NCBI RefSeq assembly: GCF_016545825.1
Contig: NC_052615.1
Coordinates: forward strand, 30,377,088-30,441,087
Source: Eucalyptus grandis
Taxonomy: Eukaryota; Streptophyta; Magnoliopsida; Myrtales; Myrtaceae
Direction: 5' to 3'
DNA: 64,000 bases
Below the pieces are notes generated by a model that worked only from the letters and a program-made list of their open reading frames with translations, made no database searches and was not told the origin of the DNA. Below, one piece after another: positions 23,601-35,989 of this stretch. The stretch's first letter is position 1; every line of letters begins with the position of its first letter. The position numbers and the translations under genes are program-made.

Positions 23601-24522
23601 CTCCTTCAAGCAAACTATTTCTCGAGAGAGATCTTGGCTCCTTTTACTCTCCTTCACAATTTGCTTCCTGAGAGTCTGCAACTCTAACTCCGACATGTCC
23701 ACCTGCCTAGCCATCACTACTAGCTCGTTTCTGAGTTTCTCTATCTCAGAATCTGAAGCCTTCTCCAACTTCCCCTCCAGATTGGCATCTGACATATCAT
23801 CAACCACTGCGTGATCCAAACTGGCGGACCAACCCCATTTCTGTTCATGAGGCAGTAACACATTGCTCATGGAGGATTGGAAGCCATTAGATTCGTGTGG
23901 AACGATAGCATTGCTAACGCTATGTTCCCGAGGCGTGTTCAGTCCTGAGCTGCTCTCAGAGCTAGAAACAGTTAAGTCCGATCCGCTTGAGGCTCTGAAG
24001 CTACCATTCAATTCAGCATTTTGAGTGATGATGGTCTTATTAACTGTCACATCCTACGATTAAGAAAAAGTTGAAGTTAACATCATTCATTTGCCTTGCT
24101 CCATGAAAAGGCTCAAACTTAATGTCGTTCTCTCTCTATACTTCATGAAAAATAAAAATTGAATCTGAAAATTGCTCTATATATGTAGGATGAGAAAGGA
24201 ACATACTTCTGCAGAACTATTCTTGGTGTTCTCATTGCTCTCGTCTTTGTCGCCATTGCTTAAATGGGATCTCAAGCTATTGTCGTGCAATCTAACTTTT
24301 GTATCTTCATTTTCTTCCACCTCTCTGCAAAGGCACTTGCAAACGTCATGAATATAGAAATGAAAGTCAAGCTCCACTAACATAGGCCGTCATAATGAAA
24401 ATCAGCAATGATGCTGGTATTCACCTGTTGTCAACATTTTCCTGCAGCCTCTGAATTGAAACCTATTAAAAATCAGAAGACGTTTTCTCAGTAAGCGAAG
24501 TTTTGCCAACAAACAAAAGGAG

Positions 24523-24566
<44 letters not shown>

Positions 24567-25483
24567 CTAACATGCAATACAGCCCCAATGCTCGAATTCT
24601 TTAAAGGGAGGGAAACAGAGGAAGCCTTGGTCGCCTCAGCGTAATCTGCAAAATCTACCGAAGCTTCACCGATGAAACCAGATTTTGCAGCTCCTGCAAC
24701 AACCCTCCACATATAATTGATTCTAACATACAATTCGCCTAACAAAAGCCCTGACATCGACAGAAATATATCAACTGAAATTCACAGCAATTCATTACCG
24801 TGGACACGATAAATTGGTAGATCTTTTCATTTATTTTCCCAGTTTTGGGATCTCGAGCGAATTTAATCGTCTCATAAACTGGACTGGCCCATTGGCATCT
24901 CCCCTCTCTGATTGTGGCTTTCTCCAATTTCACCGTCGGTTTCCCCACGTCACCGGGAACCACAGACACCATTAATGCATCCGCATTTAGTTGTGCCACC
25001 TGAAATGAAATTCGAAATTCAAACACATTGATCTCAAACAGCATCCATCACCTTCCTATTCACAAATTGCAATCCGTCTGCCGACAGATTCAAGAAAACA
25101 CCAAAAAAATGATAAAATAAGAGAGACTTCTAATTGTTGAATTGCTGTGGTTTCAGTAGGCCAGACAGTTCCTGCTTTCTCAAAATCCCAAGAATTGACT
25201 CCTTCAAGATTCGAAAATAATAAAAACTTCCGCAGTTATCGCACTTAATGGGGAATTACAGATTTACGACCGACCCAACTCAGCTCATACTATAATAACG
25301 GAGAAAACGAGACCAACGATCACAATGCCGAAGAAGAAAGCTAAGCTGGTTCTTCAAACTCCTTTCATACAAAGACAGAAAAAAAAACTGAACTCTTTCA
25401 AGTACCTGGGTCGCATGAAACTGCAGCTTGAACACGGCCTTTACCCTGTTCTTCTCGCTCCTCCATCTCGCCGGCTTGAACAT
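20637..25483 (-). CDS. NT-C2 and long coiled-coil protein, with frameshifts
   Basis: Nine exons on the minus strand: 25406-25483, 24799-24999, 24572-24693, 24425-24462, 24207-24324, 21855-24053, 21524-21661, 21082-21170, 20637-20949. The N-terminus MFKPARWRSEKNRVKAVFKL, then VSVVPGDVGKP and GEASVDFADYAEATKASSVS, is the NT-C2 (EEIG1/EHBP1) domain, about 150 residues, thought to bind membranes. The rest is heptad-rich coiled coil (for example MEQSQLQEQLKMQCE, EVEGERQQLVMTLRNLK at the end). It resembles the Arabidopsis myosin-heavy-chain-like proteins At1g63300 and At5g41140, whose exact role is unclear. Exon 6 needs four short frame corrections, near 23254, 23073, 22898 and 22728, and the exon 2/3 junction is one base short. 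All five look like losses of one or two bases in short runs. The gene is either a recent pseudogene or carries assembly errors. Confidence 0.8.
24524..24565. repeat. GA microsatellite in intron 3
   Basis: About 20 GA repeats directly after the donor site of intron 3 of the minus-strand gene (CT-rich on its sense strand). Confidence 0.9.
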
Positions 25484-25672
25484 CCTTCCTTACTCTTACT
25501 CCCTCCAGCGCTGCCCCGGACGTTCACCGGAGCTCCGACGAGAGCCACCGGAGACCCACCATTTTGCTCTGTTTCACCGATTTCTCGTTCTCGGCGCTTG
25601 AGAATTGACCGTTATCCGAGTGCTAGCTCATTGGGCAGATTGAGATGCAGAGCACAGTGTCCCTGGATTTGC

Positions 25673-25677
<5 letters not shown>

Positions 25678-25709
<32 letters not shown>
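25678..25709. repeat. AG microsatellite in presumed 5' UTR
   Basis: About 16 AG repeats some 195 bp upstream of the minus-strand start codon. On the sense strand it is CT-rich, a common feature of plant 5' leaders. Confidence 0.85.
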
Positions 25710-25711
<2 letters not shown>

Positions 25712-25719
25712 GAAGTGTG

Positions 25720-26728
25720 AATGGATGAATCCAAGGAGCAGATCTGATGTGCTCTGCTCTGGCGTCTGGAAAGAGTGAAGAGAGCTCGTGCTCTGCTGCA
25801 ATGTGGCTAGCTCCCCTGCTAACAGCAAGCTCCTTTGGAAAGATGACACTTTCTTATTCTGCTTTTTACTCTTTTAATTATTCGGTTTAATTGACTCCTT
25901 TTTTTTGTTTTTCCAATAATTGTTAGATCAAGGGAAAAAAAAAGGAATTATGGGAAAATGGCTGGAGGAGAAGCTTCTCTGGGATTTAATGCAATAAAAT
26001 AATAAAATTAGAAATAATAATATATGAAAAGAAAGAGGAAAAACAACTACTAGTATGGTTGGAGAGAGAAGTGATAAATTATTTAAGTGGGGCAACTAAT
26101 CTTGGTCAGCACGGACGGTATCTTCATCGTGGTTCACAAGACGATTTTGCCCCTACGGTACACCGATGAATTACGTAGATTGACATGCGTGTATTTTTTT
26201 AAATTTCACATCTTGTCCCTATAGCCACCATGCTGTCAGTTCACTGTGATTTTCTTTTGGATCTGGCTTCACTCCATTTAAAGAGACAAGAAATTGCACT
26301 TGGAGTGCATTATGCATGTCATGTTTTTATATAGATTGCCCCCACTTCAAAGATTTCTCACTAATTTATGTTGCCCAATTAGGACTTTCGGTTTTTCTTT
26401 CTTTTATTTTCTTGTTTTTTTTTGTTTTTTTTATTTTTATTTTGGGTGTTCTGGTAGCTAGACTAGAGTGCAGTAGAGGGATTCGATCGTGTTGAAAAGA
26501 AGGAAGAGTTTATTTAATTATTTAAGGAGAGCTTGATGTAATAAGATAATGATTTTTTGTCAATAAATTAGATGTTTCTTCACAGATGACAGAGGGGATC
26601 ATGAGAGGCCGGGGTTAGGTAAGCTGCTTGATTCGGGTAGTTAAGGTACCAACTTGGTGAATTTCGATATTGCTTCTGAAGGACTAGCTATCAATCTAGA
26701 TGAAATATTGTGTTCCATTATTTGGCTG

Positions 26729-26767
<39 letters not shown>

Positions 26768-29700
26768 TTTTTAGAGGGTGAGCCCCAATATACAAGAGAA
26801 TACATGATATTATCAATTTAGTCATTCAGAATTTTCAAAATGTGATATAATAGTAAATTAAGAGAAAAAATAATTGTCTCAATTCAGAAAGCATTCTCTA
26901 TGTGCTATTATCTACATATAGAGGGAGCAACAGTAGATGATTGCATTTATTGGATTCTCTTTTAATTGGTTTTTTAGAGTGCTGTCTTTTTGGAAAGTGG
27001 TCTTTCGTAATCATGCCCCACAACTCCTTTATGTACATATTTCATCATGTACTTCCTTTCTTTGGGTAGAGCAATTGACATAATTTCTTCTCTTCTTCTG
27101 GGGTTATTTTTTTGTTTTTATTTTTATTTTATCTTGTCACTCTTGCTGTGCGATTGCAGGTAAATAAATGTTCCTTCCTAGCAACCAGGTTACAAATATG
27201 CAATTAGAAGATGAATATTTTTTGACAACTTCAATTGCCCTCGTGGTAGATAAGAAAATATTCAACCCCCTGATAGCAAAAATTCATGAGATGAAAAGGA
27301 CAATCCACAACAGAATATGCAAACCGAACAATCTTCAAAGAGAATTTTCCAACATATTGATAATTTCAATATAATTAAAACTGCAAAAGAATTGTCATTT
27401 CATGTTGGGATGATAACTGAGGATCTAACGTCAATCTTACATAAAATTATGGTCGCTTTGTTCTTTTAATTTTAGGATTTTTAAGTTTCTATATTTGCCT
27501 GCCGACAGAAATCTTGTAAGATGATGAAGAAGGAAAGATAAGCGCACAAGAAAAACCACCAATTAGTTTGACCAAAAATTTAGGTTTAATAATTGACGAC
27601 TTTTCATTAGAATATCATGTCATGAGAATGACATTCTAACAAATGGAATTCCACTCCAGCCTACGATTTTAGCCAATTACGTAGGACAAGATATAATCAT
27701 CACTAACCCACGGTCTCCATGCACTATTCATCTTGTATTTATTTATTTTTTAGACTATACTTTCTATTTTATTTTGGGTAGGCCATGGAGGGCTGTATCC
27801 CAGTGCCTTTAAAGTCCACACAATTTTCAGATAGGGACATTACGAATTCGTCCTCGAAGGTTTTTATTTATTTATTCCCCCTCTCGTCCTCGAAATTCAA
27901 AGCCTGGCATTTTCATGATGGACCAACCGACAGCATATACCAATTGAACACATGCTCTTTATTACTGTACAAAAAAGTATCTACATGCACTCTCAGTATA
28001 AATGGCGAAGACATCATATTCAATGGCGTACTAGATAAGGAAGCTCCATTGGTACATATGTGCGGGTGTGAGAGACTGATATGACTATAAGAATTAGGAC
28101 GCGCTAATGACTTGATTGATAATGAAGTTATCTTGACATATCATTTGCAAGGGAATTCAAGGATAATAACATTTGGATCTTGTTAAAAATTATCTTCGAG
28201 ACACTTGTCAAGCATAATTAATGAGGGCTCATTCAATTTTCAAAATATTAATTATACACATGATGAAGAAAATCAGTGCATTGAAAATTGCGATACTTCC
28301 TTATTTAGCTGTTTATTTTCTAACATTATTTTTTATGTAATTTGAATCTCTGTCACCAATATATGATATTTTATGTGACATATATGTCACCGGTGTATTA
28401 ATGACTTAATTTGTTGATTTAAATTGGAACGCATTTGGCTGGCATTCTCTCACGTATGCACCTTAATAATGACTGTTTGGCTTAGAACAGATTTCTAAGT
28501 TTATAATCACAGTAAAAATAAATAAATAAATAAATAACCAAGATAAGCAAGGAGAACCTTTGATATGAACGACCGTTGTGAAATTTTGTTATCTTTTGAG
28601 TGAACTTATTGTAAACGAATGTTCCTGTGCAATCCCCAATGGAGTCGGACAAAAGCAATAAAACAAAAACCAACCATTTCTCAAATAATTTAGTTTCGCC
28701 CCCACCCATCTTTATTTTTATCATCTAATCATATTTAAGATTTTAGGTAATACACACCAGACAAGACAAGAAAATCATTAAAAATCTCTTGGTGCAACAA
28801 ACTCCTGCGTCTTCACGTACTGGGCCTCTACGTTTTTGTCTTTTGCAACAAATCTGCAGAGTTTTAATCGTCAAGCATATGCTCTTGGATATAAAATACA
28901 AGCGTGCATGCCGCAGGCCTGTATCTGCTCTTGCTTCACCTGCCGTTTGGTACGAAACCGTAAGGTATGGGAGAAGAATCAGGGCTTTAGGGTGAGCTGC
29001 AGGAAAGAACTGTGGTCTTGCTCAATGGTGGATGCAGAAACTTCAATTAAAGAGACGAGATTGAAGAAAATAATCGCGATACCCTAGGTCGAGATAGAGA
29101 GATTTTGTCTGAAATTTTGTAGGTCATATTAGATGTTTAGTTGGAAAAAATCACATCGAGCAGCAAGCGTAACGAATGACGCACGGCGAGTCGGTGGCCA
29201 CGGCCTGCTAACCCCTCGATCCGTCCATGATCTTTGACGTTTCTAAGGAAAGAATCAAAGGGGTCAAACCATGAGCTGCGTGTTGATGTGGAATTGTAAT
29301 TTAAGCGGCCGAGGAAGACTTACGGATAAAATAATTTGGCAAAGTAATTTTTTTTTCCTTTTTAATTATACGGTGAAATTTAAGAATTGCCAAGTTAAAA
29401 ATCCATGATGATGCTTTGCTTTTGCCATATTTTTATTCCTTACACAAGCACCTACGTCGGTAATCAAACGTAATGGGACATGTTTAGTTGAAACAGATAA
29501 AAATCTAATTGAGACTGACCACATGAATTGTATTGTGATCATCCATCCTCTTATCTTACTAAATATTTTCTAACTTGGGTCCTACCGTATTTTTCTTTTC
29601 AAATTCTCCCTTATCATACACGTCCATAGTCACCATGTATATTCATAAAATACCAGATACAACATGCTCCTCCATCTAGATCTAACACCAAAGATCTGCT

Positions 29701-30467
29701 AAAAATCATTTATAATCAGCAAATTCTAGCTTGGAAAATGGGATTCCTTCTCTCCACGCGAGAATAAACAAACTCAGGGACGGTGTTTTGATCTTCTCCT
29801 TCCTTCCTCCTTCCTTCTTTCTCCCTCCCTTCTTGCGAAGCTGTATTACTTGGCTTTAAAGAGGATCATGGGTTGGGCGTGAGAGAGAGAGAGCGCAAGG
29901 ACGAGTCGTGAAGAGTCCACGTGAGCCGAGGCGTGCGCGTGGGGCAGCCAGTCGGGTCACCAACCACGTCCACTTTGTGTCCAAGAAGCATTAAACTCGG
30001 TGTGCACAGAGTGGAAAAAGCACTGTGCTCTTCGGTAACAGGAGAGTCCCTGTCGATGAGGGCGTGTCGCTTTATCTGTTCGTTTATTTTCATGAGGAGG
30101 CCATTGGGTTGTCGCTTTACTTTTATTTTTTTTCAGTTCGCAAGCTTTATTCAACTGCCAACCTAACCGAACTTTCCGACGAGGGTCCATTCTCGATCTG
30201 CTTTATAGGGTGGAGAGGGCGCAGGTCTTGTCCTTTTGAACAGCTTCCTCCACAAAATAAGTGGCAATGCATAGCCGATCTGTGTGACTTCATGGTGTAC
30301 TGTTGCATTCATCGTAGCTTAGGAATTTTGTGCAGTCCGAAATTTCCTTTTCTGACGGCCTCTCGAGATGCCTCCTCCTCTTTCTTTCGCTCGTCTTCGA
30401 CCTCACTTATTAAATCCCTTTGATGTGTGCCACATATCTGTTTTTAAAGTAATAATATTAAAAAAAC

Positions 30468-30498
<31 letters not shown>

Positions 30499-30835
30499 CC
30501 CCGCGCTGGCGTGGTCACCATTGCTTAACACCACCACCCTCTAGCAAAGCCAGCACTAGCCACGGAGACAACTATCCCCCACCATCTTCGCTATTGTTTC
30601 TCTCTTGCTCCCTTGGATTCTCACTCATCTCTCTTTTCTCGCGATCTTACTATTACCTTGTGTTTCATTCTCTATCCCAAAAAGATGTCCAATCGGGTTC
30701 ATTTTGAGCTTTAGAAAATGCTAATGATCCTTAGTTGACCTGATTGAAAAACCCTAAAAAGGGCGAGTAGATATGGACAAGTGATGTGCATTCAACAACG
30801 TGTGTTAGAGGCTAGCAAAATCGTGCACCGCCGGT
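25720..30835. other. Intergenic, no gene seen
   Basis: About 5 kb of AT-rich sequence. A TA microsatellite lies at 26732-26765. Reading frames such as 27785-28084 and 28789-29087 match no family I know, lack codon-like composition and have no splice context, so I do not call them. A pyrimidine-rich tract lies at 29787-29835 and CT repeats at 30468-30500. Confidence 0.5.
26732..26765. repeat. TA microsatellite
   Basis: About 17 TA repeats. Confidence 0.9.
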
Positions 30836-30837
30836 CA

Positions 30838-31095
30838 AGGGATAATTACCAAAGAAGTTATAAATTTATCATACTTGTGCTAATTCGGTCTCATACATTT
30901 TAATTTGTCAATTTAATTATAAACTTTTTTTTATATATTTTGTCAATTGAGTCTATCTATTTATTTTTTTATTGGAAATTGATAACAATTGTGTTATGTG
31001 ATACTGCTGATGTTGACATAAACATTTTTAATAATATCTTAGTAATTTATGGTCTTATTTTATAATTTTTATTTCTTTTCTTTAAAAAGAGCAAC
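30838..31095. mobile_element. MULE-like MITE, family A (truncated copy)
   Basis: Begins GGGATAATTACCAAAGAAGT and follows the left arm of the family, including the AATAATATCTTAGTAATTTA segment before the pyrimidine tract near 31065-31085, where homology ends. The right half is absent. Confidence 0.55.
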
Positions 31096-33772
31096 GGTTA
31101 TAAATATAATTGAAAGCTGAGTCTCAATTAGTTTCACTTTTTGAAGCGGAATTTGTTAGGAATGGTTAAGGCAAATCACATGTCACATATACATTCAGCT
31201 CACAAGATTTCCATATATGAATATTATTTTATTCTTAAATCTCTTTCTTATTTCAGTTGACTGGTTTGTCGAAGTTTAAAAAAAGTTTTACCTCGAATAT
31301 ATATAAGATTCTAAGATTTCAAATGATGACATAATCGTTTCATCTAAAGAGGCTTTAAAATATTAAAGACGCTCACTCAATATCAAGAAGGGATCACGCA
31401 AGCCTATAACCTACTTCCGAAACTACGATCCACTCGATATGATGCATTCTAATCAGATCCCTATAGAGGCAATGATGATCCCTCTTACTACCCCACAGTG
31501 CCTCGTTCCATCTTTGCCATGAGACCTACCTTGTTTGGAACATTACACATGCTTCCTTGGACCCATAAAAGCATGCGTTTCTGACAGAACAAAGATCGAT
31601 ATCACATCGATGTGTGTTGGGGAAGTGTGCAAATCGGCAATTTGGTAATTACCAGAGATCGCTGTGTCTGCGTTGAAGGTCCAGAAGCCTGCCAAAATGG
31701 TGGGGAAATGATGAGGTGGCTTCACGTGTACACTCATCATTGCGCATAGAATTCCTCATAAAGAGAGAAAAAAAGTTATTCCGTATATCTTTCGCTAAGG
31801 TGAGCAGCACGGGCAACCGTTTTCCCCAAATCATTAAGACATTAGGATCACAAGTCAATTAGGAATTGATCGATAACTCTTTTCCGAGGGCCTACAATAT
31901 TTCCTGATTAGACGTGCAATGATATACTTAGCTCATAATGCATGTGACTGCAGTATACTCACGGACTGCAACTTCCAACACCTTGAATATTTGGGCCGGT
32001 GCCTGAGCCAGACCTAGTTGCTTGGTGAAACTAGGGTCTGCTGTTTTCTTTGTTACTTGCTATTCAAGAGTTAAGTGGGCGGTTGACGGCTCGATTTGAA
32101 TGTGGAAAATCATTTATTCTTTTGTTTTTACAGTGCAGCAAATTTTATGTTTGTATCATAACATCTTGGAATTCACGCCCATAAAGTATTTAGTACTTTG
32201 ATCACAACACCCTATCGATGAAGTGTATTAATGCAATCGAACCCTACATACCTAATTGCCATGTAAAGACATAGTCTCTATCACCAATACTTCAACATTT
32301 ATAACAGGACACACACATACCAGCCTTACCAGGTCATATGGTTGGGTCTCTTCATGGTGAGTGCATAAAGAGAACATGACTTCAGAACAGTACATATTTT
32401 TTCTTTTCTATTTTTTGGGTTAATCCAATGGTTGGCAACTTTGGTTTACCTGGAGAATAAAATAAGAGGAAAAATTTCTCACCATAAAGATTGGTATGAT
32501 GTGATTAATTAGGGGTGACAAGATTGGAGGTAAGAAGATGGTCATCATCATTAGAAACCTTTCCTACTCTCTCATGAGATGGACCCTAATCAACTTTCTT
32601 TGTCCATCGTTTTGATTATCCCCTCTCAACTAATTTCACAAAATTAGGAAGAGCTCACTAGTCCATTTGATACCTCAAAGATGGTTTCCCCATCATATTT
32701 CTTAAAAGACATAAACCTTTCTAAGGTCTTGTTAATAATGACGCAATCATACAAGCGAAAATAAAAGGGGATATTACAAAGGATAAGAACATGTTGAGAA
32801 ATCATATTCTATTTCATCAAGTACTAATGATGTTTTCGAAAACACTTGTTAAATATATGCCTAGAAATCTTTGATTATCCTTGACCCAGATCTAATAGAG
32901 TCATAAAAGGCCAAAGGCCTCTCAATACATCTCAAAGTCACACTTGTCAAATCGGCCTAAAGTAACATCTTCACGCACCACCATAGGCTTTAGTCACGTG
33001 AGCAATGGTTCTTATTCCCCCAGGCTACTCTCTCTCTCTCTTCATCTTTCTACAAAACATGATATCACCTCGTGTATAAAGTCGTAAAAAGCATCATTAA
33101 ATTAAGCCATTAGCTAAATAATTATATTTATATAAAGGGAAAGAAAAGGGAGAAAGATGGCATCTACAATGATGAGGCTGCAAGAACGTCCCCACACACA
33201 CACAACATGAGAGACAACAGAGTGCACATGTGATGCGAAAGTGGGTCGACCCCATTGCATCGCCAATTGTAGATAACAGCTTTTTAGGGAGACAACCAAA
33301 GGAAATTACATCACTTCTCAAGATTTGTCTTTCGCCTCTTATTTCCTAAAGTGAGAGCAATGTGGAAGAATCTGCTTCTAGCTGCCTATGGGAAAAGATG
33401 GGAGAGGAGTCACGTGCTAGGACAGCCAAAAATGAACAGGACTCGCGTGATCAAAGTTATGGTAGCACATTGCTGGGGTCTTTAAGTCTCTAAGAAAAGG
33501 ATTGTTTCTTTGCTCCAATAAGAGGCAAATTAACCATTGTTTCTTAAATCGATTTTAGTTATTGTTCTTGTGTCAACTTTCAAGTGTTCTATGTGTATCT
33601 AAGCAGAGTCTGAATTGCAAATTATGTACGATAATGTTACTCTTTACCTCTTAAAATGTGTACCTAAGAAAGTGAAGCTTAGGGGATTATGAGTCTTGCC
33701 TGTGAATGGCTCAGTTCAAATATGGTGTAATGTTGTGGCTCCAATTTGGACGTGAGCAAGTTGTGAACTTAC
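31096..33772. other. Intergenic, no gene seen
   Basis: AT-rich. A CT run at 33031-33042 and a CACA run near 33195-33206 are the only simple repeats. No reading frame resembles a known protein. Confidence 0.5.
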
Positions 33773-34694
33773 TAAGGACGCGTTTGATAATGATTTTGTT
33801 TCCGAAAACAATTTTTTATCAAAAATGATTTTTCTTATTTTATTCTCGAGAACAATTTCTAAGCAAAAGAACGTATTTAATAACTATACAAAATTTATAT
33901 TTTCGAGATAAAAAATGCGGTTGGTAGGATTCTTAATTTTTTTTTTTTATTTCTTTTAATACTTTTATTATATTTTTCTCCTTTTTTTTTTTCTTTTTCC
34001 TTTTCCTTTTTCCTTCTTCTTCCTTCTTCTAAGGGAGGTTTGGCGAGCTTGTCTGAGGCTCGCCTAGCCACTACGAGGTTTGCTAGGTCACCGACGAGGC
34101 TTGACCTCGCTTAGGCTGCGCAAGGCTTAGGCTACACAAGGTCGGCCTTGCCCTAGCCTAACGAGGTTGAGCCTTGCACCAGTTAGCGAGGCTCGGCCTC
34201 GCCTTTGCTGGGCGAGCTCATCTGTGAGGATTGGGCTTGTTGAGCCACTGTTGGGCGACACAGACCTAGCGGTAGCTTGACCCGCTCGCCCAAATTTGGT
34301 GAAGGCGAGCTCACCAGCCCACAGCGAGGCTCGGGCCAACAAGTCTCACCATGGCTCGACGTCATCGAGGGTTGGCAACGCTTCAGTGAGGTTGCCGGCC
34401 ATGGCCTAGGCTTGCGACCAGCCAAAATGCATAAGAAGAAAAGGAAAGAGAAGAAGAGAAGAGAGAAGAAAAAAGAAAAAAATTAGACTTGATTCTATGA
34501 ATTTTTCCTAGGAATGAAAAACAACTTTTTCTTACTTCTTGATTCTGTTCCGAATCTATTCTTGAGAACAAAAAAATAGATTTTTGTTCCCGGAAACAAA
34601 AACTTTATCAAACTAGTTTTTGATCTTTTTTTTATTTTCCCGAACAAAAGAATAGAATCAATTATTCCATGGATGATTACCAAATAGGGCCTAA
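33773..34694. mobile_element. PIF/Harbinger-type MITE
   Basis: The element 33776-34691 (916 bp) is flanked by TAA at 33773-33775 and 34692-34694. Ends are GGACGCGTTTGATAATGAT and, reverse-complemented, GGCCCTATTTGGTAATCAT, an imperfect inverted repeat. Inside are a pyrimidine tract (33978-34030), a GC-rich core with repeated CGAGGCT and GGCGAGC words (34035-34430) and a purine tract (34434-34483). Confidence 0.65.
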
Positions 34695-35989
34695 GAGTAA
34701 TGAGTTTGGGAAGAGGAGTGTCAAAACTTGAATAATTGATTTGTGCTCCGATACCGAACCACCTTTTTCGCTAATCGTTTCCTTGGTAAGAGAAATTCCT
34801 TGGAATTTGTTTTCCTGTTCATTAATCAGTCCTTGGGGTTCATGACATGAAGTGAAGCTGGTGGTTTTAGGATCCAGTTAATCGACTCGAGTTTTGGGCC
34901 CATTGAGTTTTCAAGTCCGAAATGCGAATCACTTCAGCTGAGCGAGCCTCAATGGGGCATGAAATATTAATCTTCTTTGGGCCTCAGTTCGGGTCGATGC
35001 AACCTGAGAAAGTCATCAAGACGAGGATTCATAAGGATTTCAGGCAGTCTCTGTACTGAAAAGTACAAGAATCAAGCTTCTAGCTCCTATAACTTGCTTA
35101 AGAGAATTTCGGTGCATTTTCCTTTGTAGCAATATTTTATTGCATATTACTCGTTCGTCATGACAAATGTCATGCTTATCGTACCGACCACATTATTACA
35201 TTTTTATCTGGATATAATTGAATTGGTTTTTATTAAGTCCACTGACGGTCTAAGAAATAACTTGCCCCCGCTGTAGGAATACTGACGTGTGGAAGAATTC
35301 GGTTATAAATTAACTCCAAATACACAAGTGGCAGATAGTAATATTCCTAATATGCCTTTCGTGACCATAGTTGACTATTGCCTAGGAGCGCCTCCAACAT
35401 CAATGATCCACAATCCGCACCAACCGTCATTGACTACCACCTACGGCCTCTTACCTCCACTCCCGGCGATGCCAATTGAACCAAACTCTTATTACATTGG
35501 CTTCACATTTTTTCCAAAAATTGAAGCCAAAGATAGATTGCTCTTAGAAGAGTGGTTTTACTAACGCTTGCGTACCTGTATTGTCCACCAAAATAAGGGA
35601 AAAGTAATTTTCATGAAAACTCCCGATATTTAGTGAAATTCCTAGTATACTTCTTGCTTTTAAAAGCAAAGTAATTATCATGAAGATTCCCTATATTTAG
35701 TGAAATTCGAATTATACTTCTTACATTTAAATCTTTTCTGGACCCTTTTGTCAGAGATTTGTGGTCGGTTTGGTCGAATTATGCCTCAGAGGGAGGACCC
35801 TTTCATGTCAATGTTCAGATCTTCTTCTTCTTTTCCAATTTAATTCAGGGGTTGACCCCTTTTCACCGTAAAAAGGAATCCACCCTCCGGGGGTCGACCC
35901 ATTATTGAAGTATAAAGATGCCCATGCATTTTGGCCTCAAGACAAAAATATTGCTGGAGGGAATAGAAGTTTCCAGGTATCACTGTGAG
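34695..35989. other. Intergenic, no gene seen
   Basis: No recognised coding. Two near-identical pieces, around 35610-35655 and 35670-35718 (TATTTAGTGAAATTC in each), form a short direct repeat. Confidence 0.5.

Noticed and set aside
27785..28084. 99-aa frame starting MEGCIPVPLK
   Set aside because: No recognised family, AT-rich non-coding surroundings, no conserved motif.
29866..30423. Overlapping frames on both strands near a GC-richer patch
   Set aside because: Frames on opposite strands overlap almost fully and none resembles a known protein.
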